This document shows positions 6,658-10,397 of a stretch of 10,397 nt of DNA, one piece after another. Source of the stretch: Eubacterium sp. CAG:841 (GTDB taxonomy: Bacteria; Bacillota; Clostridia; Oscillospirales; CAG-272); the NCBI GenBank assembly GCA_000437375.1, contig FR898234.1:35956-46352 (forward strand), in the 5' to 3' direction. Each line of letters opens with the position of its first letter. The first letter of the stretch is position 1. The notes beneath the pieces are model-generated. The model saw only the letters and a program-made list of their open reading frames with translations. It did no database searches and was not told the origin of the DNA. Both the position numbers and the translations under genes were made by a program.

Positions 6658-7611
6658 TTATCTCTGCCCTTTATCGTATGGTATGCCTTCCGCTTTGGGT
6701 GCGCGTGACTTTTTGGATGTAAACGCAAGCACCACTATTGAAATTATGTAAGGCATCATATTGTATATCTGGCTGGGAATATTGAGTCTCGCAAGCAAAT
6801 CTATGCCGGAGTAAACGTTTGAAAGCGCTCTGAAAACTCCGAAAAGTACCGCTGCAAGCGCAATTTTTGTTGGCTTCCACTGACCGAATATCATTACGGC
6901 AAGAGCAAGGAATCCGAAGCCGGCAACGCCGTATTCAAATTTCCATTCGCTTACGCCGGCTGTTATGTATGCAAGACCACCTATTCCGCCGAGTGCGCCG
7001 GATATAAGTACGCCCGCATAACGCATAAGATAAACGTTGATACCAACGCTCGCCGCTGCCTGCGGATATTCACCGCACGCCATAAGACGAAGTCCGAACT
7101 TGGTTTTGTAAAGCGTAATATAAGCCGCAACCAAAAGCACTATTGTAACAACCGTAAGCCAGCTGAGTTCAAACCTATCGCCTATCTTTATTATAAATGC
7201 CTGTTTAGGCTTTATATATTCAACTATGGACGAAACGTTGTTGGGGTTTTTAGCCGTGTTTATAGCTTTTATTATAACCGTTGCGGCTGCTGTTGCAAGC
7301 ATATTCATTGCCGTACCGATTATCGTTTGGTCGGCGCTGAAGCTAACACAGGCAACTGCAAGCAGCATTGAATAAAGCATACCAAACACAACCGCCGCAA
7401 GTATTGCCAAAAGTATTATAAGAATCGGCGCCATATCCGGACAGTGATTTGATATGTATCTCATAACAAGCGCGCCGCCCATTCCGCCGATTACCATTAT
7501 ACCTTCAAGTCCGAGATTGATAACACCGGAATGTTCGGAGAAGCATCCGCCGAGTGCGACAAGTGTAAGCACCGACGCGTAAAGAAGCGTATATTGCAAA
7601 AGTAATGTCAC
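6658..7611 (-). CDS. Nucleoside ABC transporter permease, NupQ/YufQ type
   Basis: This 317-residue inner-membrane permease of the branched-chain/BMP transporter class has roughly eight to ten hydrophobic helices. The family hallmark SGVINLGLEGIM is at residues 28-39. GLRLMACGEYPQAAASVGI follows in the middle, the cytoplasmic coupling region that contacts the ATPase, then SGALGGIGGLAYI. Known for the family: the second of two different permeases importing purine or other nucleosides delivered by a BmpA-like lipoprotein. The start is GTG at 7611, overlapping the TGA stop of the first permease by four bases (GTGA); AAGGGGG nine bases upstream supports it. The tight overlap points to translational coupling and a heterodimeric membrane pore. 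Sugar or other substrates handled by related transporters are possible, but the residue motifs fit the nucleoside branch best. Confidence 0.92.
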   Translation of the reverse strand: MTLLLQYTLLYASVLTLVALGGCFSEHSGVINLGLEGIMVIGGMGGALVMRYISNHCPDMAPILIILLAILAAVVFGMLYSMLLAVACVSFSADQTIIGTAMNMLATAAATVIIKAINTAKNPNNVSSIVEYIKPKQAFIIKIGDRFELSWLTVVTIVLLVAAYITLYKTKFGLRLMACGEYPQAAASVGINVYLMRYAGVLISGALGGIGGLAYITAGVSEWKFEYGVAGFGFLALAVMIFGQWKPTKIALAAVLFGVFRALSNVYSGIDLLARLNIPSQIYNMMPYIISIVVLAFTSKKSRAPKAEGIPYDKGQR

Positions 7612-8774
7612 TTCTCATCGCCCCCTTCCGTGTTTTCCTCCGCGGAGTCTGTTTTTTCGGCTTTTTCCGCAACTTTTTTAGCCGCTTCTTCTCTCTTTGC
7701 AATTATGTTTCTCATAATATACTTCATAAAGAAAACAAATCCGCAAAGATAAATAATTATTGACGACACAAGATCCGATATCTGCGAACTGTAAAGCGTT
7801 TTGTCAACATACGCGCCACCCGCCGTTATGTGCTGAATAAAATATGATGAGAATATCGAGCCTATCGGGCTGAGTCCTCCTAGGAACGCTGCGGCTATGC
7901 CGTTGAATCCCATTCCGGGTACGGATGACTGACTGCACTCCCACTGCTCAACGCCTGTAAGATAGAACATTGCCGCGCCGATTCCCGCAAGCGCGCCGCC
8001 TATGGCGAGTGTAACTATCATATTGCGTTTTTCCGCCATGCCGCAATATTTTGCAGCATTTTTGTTAAAGCCCGTAGCTTTGAGTTCATATCCGAACTTT
8101 GTTTTTTCAAGAATCACCCATACTATCACCGCAATAATTATTGCAAGCGGAATTGCTATTGTAACGTACTGATTTCCACTGAACAGCTTCCCGAGTCCGA
8201 GCGAAGGAATCAACGCACTTTTGTTTGTGAACGCCACCTGCTTTGTGTAAGGGCTTGTTTCCTCTTTTACAAGAGTCAGGAGCATATTTACACAATAAAG
8301 CGATATCCAGTTCAGCATTATTCCGCTGAGTACTTCATTTACGTTGCAATATGCTTTGAGCGCACCGCTTATCGTTCCAAGAAGCGCGCCGCCGAGAGCG
8401 GCAAATATCATGCATGCCCACCACGGCATATTGAGTCCCAAAGCCGCATAAAGCGCAATTCCGGCGCCTATGGTGTACTGCCCTGCCGCACCTATGTTGA
8501 AAAGTCCTACTTTATAACAGAAAAGTATTGAAAGTGAGCAAAGAATAAGCGGAGCTGTTTTTACAAGGGTGCTTCCGAAGTATTTAAGTCTCAAAGTTGT
8601 GCTGCTGTAAGTAAAGAAGTTCTTTATAAGGTCCAGAATTCCCTTTGCCGCGCCTTTAGGATTTATGCACAAAAGCACGATAAAACCTATCAGAAGTCCG
8701 AGAATGATGCAGATAAGAGAAGCAATTACAGACTGAACCGCTTCATTTTTAAGAAAAGATTTCTTCTTATTCAT
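7608..8774 (-). CDS. Nucleoside ABC transporter permease, NupP/YufP type
   Basis: This 388-residue inner-membrane permease is the first of the pair. The hallmark GLFNIGAAGQ is at residues 90-99, then NVNEVLSGIMLNWI, then the coupling segment KFGYELKATGFNKNAAKYCGM, and GMGFNGIAAAFLGGLSPIG near the C-terminus. After the last helix comes a charged tail of about 30 residues, rich in Lys, Glu and Ala, longer than I expect for the family. The frame is open further upstream to 8879 inside the ATPase gene, but the ATG at 8774 has AGGAGA eight bases upstream and opens with MNKKK before the first helix. An ATG at 8783 sits directly against that ribosome site and is unlikely. The gene overlaps the ATPase gene by eight bases and the second permease by four, as expected of coupled subunits made in fixed ratio. 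Confidence 0.92.
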   Translation of the reverse strand: MNKKKSFLKNEAVQSVIASLICIILGLLIGFIVLLCINPKGAAKGILDLIKNFFTYSSTTLRLKYFGSTLVKTAPLILCSLSILFCYKVGLFNIGAAGQYTIGAGIALYAALGLNMPWWACMIFAALGGALLGTISGALKAYCNVNEVLSGIMLNWISLYCVNMLLTLVKEETSPYTKQVAFTNKSALIPSLGLGKLFSGNQYVTIAIPLAIIIAVIVWVILEKTKFGYELKATGFNKNAAKYCGMAEKRNMIVTLAIGGALAGIGAAMFYLTGVEQWECSQSSVPGMGFNGIAAAFLGGLSPIGSIFSSYFIQHITAGGAYVDKTLYSSQISDLVSSIIIYLCGFVFFMKYIMRNIIAKREEAAKKVAEKAEKTDSAEENTEGGDEK

Positions 8775-10308
8775 GCTTTGCATCTCCTCTCTTTGCGCCC
8801 GCCATGTAAAGACCGAGCTCCTCAACTGTGGTAGTCTTGGGGTCAAGCTCTCCAACGATCTCGCCCTCGTACATAACAAGTATTCTGTCCGGGACGCTCA
8901 TAACTTCATCAAGCTCAAGCGATACCAAAAGAACGGCGTGTCCCGCGTCTCTTTGTTCAACAAGCTTTTTGTGAATAAACTCAATAGCGCCGACGTCAAG
9001 ACCGCGCGTAGGCTGAACGGCGACGAGAAGCTCCGGATTTCTGTCAACCTCTCTTGCCACTATCGCCTTTTGCTGGTTTCCGCCCGACATACTTCTTGCA
9101 GTCGTCACAGCACCCTGTCCCGATCTTATGTCAAACTGCTCTATAAGATTTTCCGCATAATTGCGTATATTGTCTTTTTTCAAAAAGCCGAATTTATCCG
9201 TAAATTCGGGTTCGAAATAACGCTGAAGCACTATATTGTTTTCGAGCGAATAGTCAAGCACAAGTCCGTGTTTGTGTCTGTCTTCGGGAATATGGCTTAC
9301 TCCGCACGTATTGCGCTTTCTTATCGACGCGTGGGTTATATCCTTTCCGCAAAGCGTGATCCTGCCGCTTTTAAGAGGTTCAAGTCCTGTTATTCCGTAT
9401 ACAAGCTCCGTCTGACCGTTTCCGTCGATTCCCGCAATGCAGACAATTTCTCCGCCGTGAACTTTGAAGGAAACGTTCTTTACTGCATCTTTTTTGTGCA
9501 CTTTGCTTGCGACCGTCATATTTTCAACATCAAGAATTACGTCGCCCTTCTTTATGTCTTTTTTATGTACAGTAAATTCAACGTCACGACCGACCATCAT
9601 TTTAGAAAGCTCTTCCTTTGTCGTGTCTTTGATATTTACCGTGCCTATACACTTGCCCTTTCTGAGAACAGTGCATCTGTCCGCAACCTCCATTATCTCG
9701 TTCAGCTTGTGAGAAATGAAAAGTATGGACTTGCCTTCCTTCGCCAAGCCTTTCATTATCTGCATAAGCTCTTCTATCTCCTGTGGAGTAAGCACTGCCG
9801 TCGGCTCGTCGAAAATAAGTATTTCATTTTCACGGTACAGCATTTTAAGAATTTCCGTTCTCTGCTGCATACCTACCGTTATATCTTCTATCACCGCGTC
9901 GGGATCAACGGCAAGCCCGTAACGGGAAGAAAGTTCTATAACCTTTCTTCTTGCTTCTTTTTTGTCAAGAAAACCGAATTTGTTCGGCTCAACGCCGAGA
10001 ATAATATTATCAAGCACGGTAAAACATTCAACAAGCTTAAAATGCTGATGCACCATTCCTATTCCGAGTGCGTTTGCATCGTTAGGGTTGTTTATCTCAA
10101 CCTTTACGCCGTCTTTGTGAATTTCTCCCTCTTCGGGCTGATAAAGCCCGAAAAGTACGCTCATGAGTGTTGATTTTCCCGCTCCGTTCTCTCCGAGCAG
10201 GGCGTGTATCTCGCCTTTTTTCAGACGAAGAGTAATATTGTCATTGGCAACTATGCCCGGAAAGCGCTTTGTTATGTTAAGCATTTCAATTGCGTAGGGC
10301 TGTTCCAT
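8767..10308 (-). CDS. Nucleoside ABC transporter double ATPase, NupO/YufO type
   Basis: This 513-residue cytoplasmic protein has two fused ABC ATPase domains. Domain 1 has Walker A GENGAGKS (39-46), Q-loop region MVHQHF (85-90), a relaxed signature ITVGMQQR (143-150), Walker B ILIFDEPT (163-170) and switch histidine H200 in FISHK. Domain 2 has a degenerate Walker A GIDGNGQTEL (293-302), SHIPEDRHKHGLV (338-350), signature MSGGNQQK (407-414), and a second Walker B ending in VQPTRGLDVGA (431-441), where Q432 replaces the catalytic Glu. The second switch position reads SLELDE without His. Such degeneracy is usual in this RbsA/BMP branch, where only one site turns over ATP efficiently. It powers import through the two downstream permeases. 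The ATG at 10308 has AAGGAG eight bases upstream. The binding lipoprotein is not in the window and is probably just upstream, to the right. Confidence 0.95.
   Translation of the reverse strand: MEQPYAIEMLNITKRFPGIVANDNITLRLKKGEIHALLGENGAGKSTLMSVLFGLYQPEEGEIHKDGVKVEINNPNDANALGIGMVHQHFKLVECFTVLDNIILGVEPNKFGFLDKKEARRKVIELSSRYGLAVDPDAVIEDITVGMQQRTEILKMLYRENEILIFDEPTAVLTPQEIEELMQIMKGLAKEGKSILFISHKLNEIMEVADRCTVLRKGKCIGTVNIKDTTKEELSKMMVGRDVEFTVHKKDIKKGDVILDVENMTVASKVHKKDAVKNVSFKVHGGEIVCIAGIDGNGQTELVYGITGLEPLKSGRITLCGKDITHASIRKRNTCGVSHIPEDRHKHGLVLDYSLENNIVLQRYFEPEFTDKFGFLKKDNIRNYAENLIEQFDIRSGQGAVTTARSMSGGNQQKAIVAREVDRNPELLVAVQPTRGLDVGAIEFIHKKLVEQRDAGHAVLLVSLELDEVMSVPDRILVMYEGEIVGELDPKTTTVEELGLYMAGAKRGDAKHE
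8783..8788 (-). promoter_or_regulatory. Ribosome binding site deciding the first permease start
   Basis: On the minus strand, AGGAGA within the end of the ATPase gene ends eight bases before the ATG at 8774. This fixes the start and rules out the closer ATG at 8783 and the longer reading to 8879. Confidence 0.8.
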
Positions 10309-10334
10309 TTTGTCGGCTCCTTCCGAATAGATTT

Positions 10335-10364
10335 TTTATCCGCAATATAAATTTATGGCTTCAA
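10335..10364 (-). promoter_or_regulatory. Weak candidate promoter before the ABC ATPase gene
   Basis: On the minus strand, TTGAAG (10359-10364) and GATAAA (10335-10340) are 18 bases apart. The match is only fair in an AT-rich gap, and the operon may instead be read from a promoter beyond the right edge. If real, it would give the ATPase and permeases expression separate from an upstream binding protein. Confidence 0.28.
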
Positions 10365-10370
10365 ATAAAT

Positions 10371-10397
10371 AAACAAAACGGGGGTGTCATTTGACAC
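10371..10397 (-). terminator. Probable terminator half cut by the right edge
   Basis: At the edge, GTGTCA (10384-10389) and TGACAC (10392-10397) form a 6-bp inverted repeat with a two-base loop. On the minus strand the inner stem continues into CCCCGTTTTGTTT, which looks like the right arm and T-tail of a larger hairpin whose left arm would lie outside the window. It would end, or attenuate, an upstream minus-strand gene, expected to be a BmpA-like lipoprotein. Confidence 0.45.

Noticed and set aside
8773..10173. A 466-codon open frame on the plus strand, antisense to the ABC ATPase gene
   Set aside because: It lies wholly opposite a clear ABC ATPase gene, is rich in Tyr, Phe, Arg, His and Ser without any recognisable motif, and has no suitable ribosome site. 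It is an artefact of codon use on the other strand.
8767..10308. Degenerate second ATPase site as a sign of gene decay
   Set aside because: The altered Walker A, the Glu-to-Gln change and the missing switch His in domain 2 are usual in this transporter branch, and the reading frame is intact.
10309..10383. Possible purine riboswitch before the nucleoside transporter
   Set aside because: The AT-rich gap shows none of the conserved loop sequences of purine riboswitches; if one exists it would be upstream of the first gene, outside the window.

Overview
The window looks like a chromosomal segment of a low-to-mid GC Gram-positive bacterium, most likely an uncultured gut-type member of Bacillota, class Clostridia. 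The grounds are strong AGGAGG-like ribosome binding sites, abundant ATA and AGA codons, perfect A-tract/T-tract hairpin terminators, and a BMP-family nucleoside ABC transporter operon. Family-level placement is not possible from the sequence alone. I see no mobile elements, tRNA or rRNA genes, or CRISPR arrays. No gap between genes exceeds about 150 bases.

Layout. (1) Positions 2-403 (+) hold the C-terminus of a Zn/Cd/Pb-type P1B ATPase, closed by a hairpin terminator that begins inside its own stop codon. (2) Positions 434-3950 (+) hold a tight three-gene operon with its own predicted promoter and terminator: an ATP-grasp D-aspartate ligase (TTG start), an aspartate racemase starting one base after the ligase stop, and a MurE-type Mur ligase. 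(3) Positions 3935-4864 (-) hold a convergent EamA/DMT-family transporter with a good sigma-A promoter; it shares a bidirectional terminator with the Mur ligase. (4) From the right edge down to 4971 (-) runs an operon with an RbsA/YufO-like double ABC ATPase, two overlapping permeases of the nucleoside (NupP/NupQ, YufP/YufQ) type, and a 539-residue CvpA-like membrane protein with a large predicted extracytoplasmic helical domain. A perfect 18-bp hairpin ends this operon.

How the genes fit together. The three-gene (+) operon reads as a peptidoglycan cross-bridge module. The racemase would make D-Asp from L-Asp, and the ligase would attach D-Asp to the side-chain amine of the residue-3 diamino acid of the stem peptide. 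The Mur ligase carries DNPD where meso-diaminopimelate-adding MurE enzymes carry DNPR, which suggests it adds L-Lys or L-Orn, the type of acceptor a D-Asp bridge needs. The (-) operon would import purine or other nucleosides. Its lipoprotein binding component (BmpA-like) is probably just beyond the right edge, where half of a likely terminator hairpin is visible. The job of the CvpA-like last gene is unknown and is the least explained part of the window.
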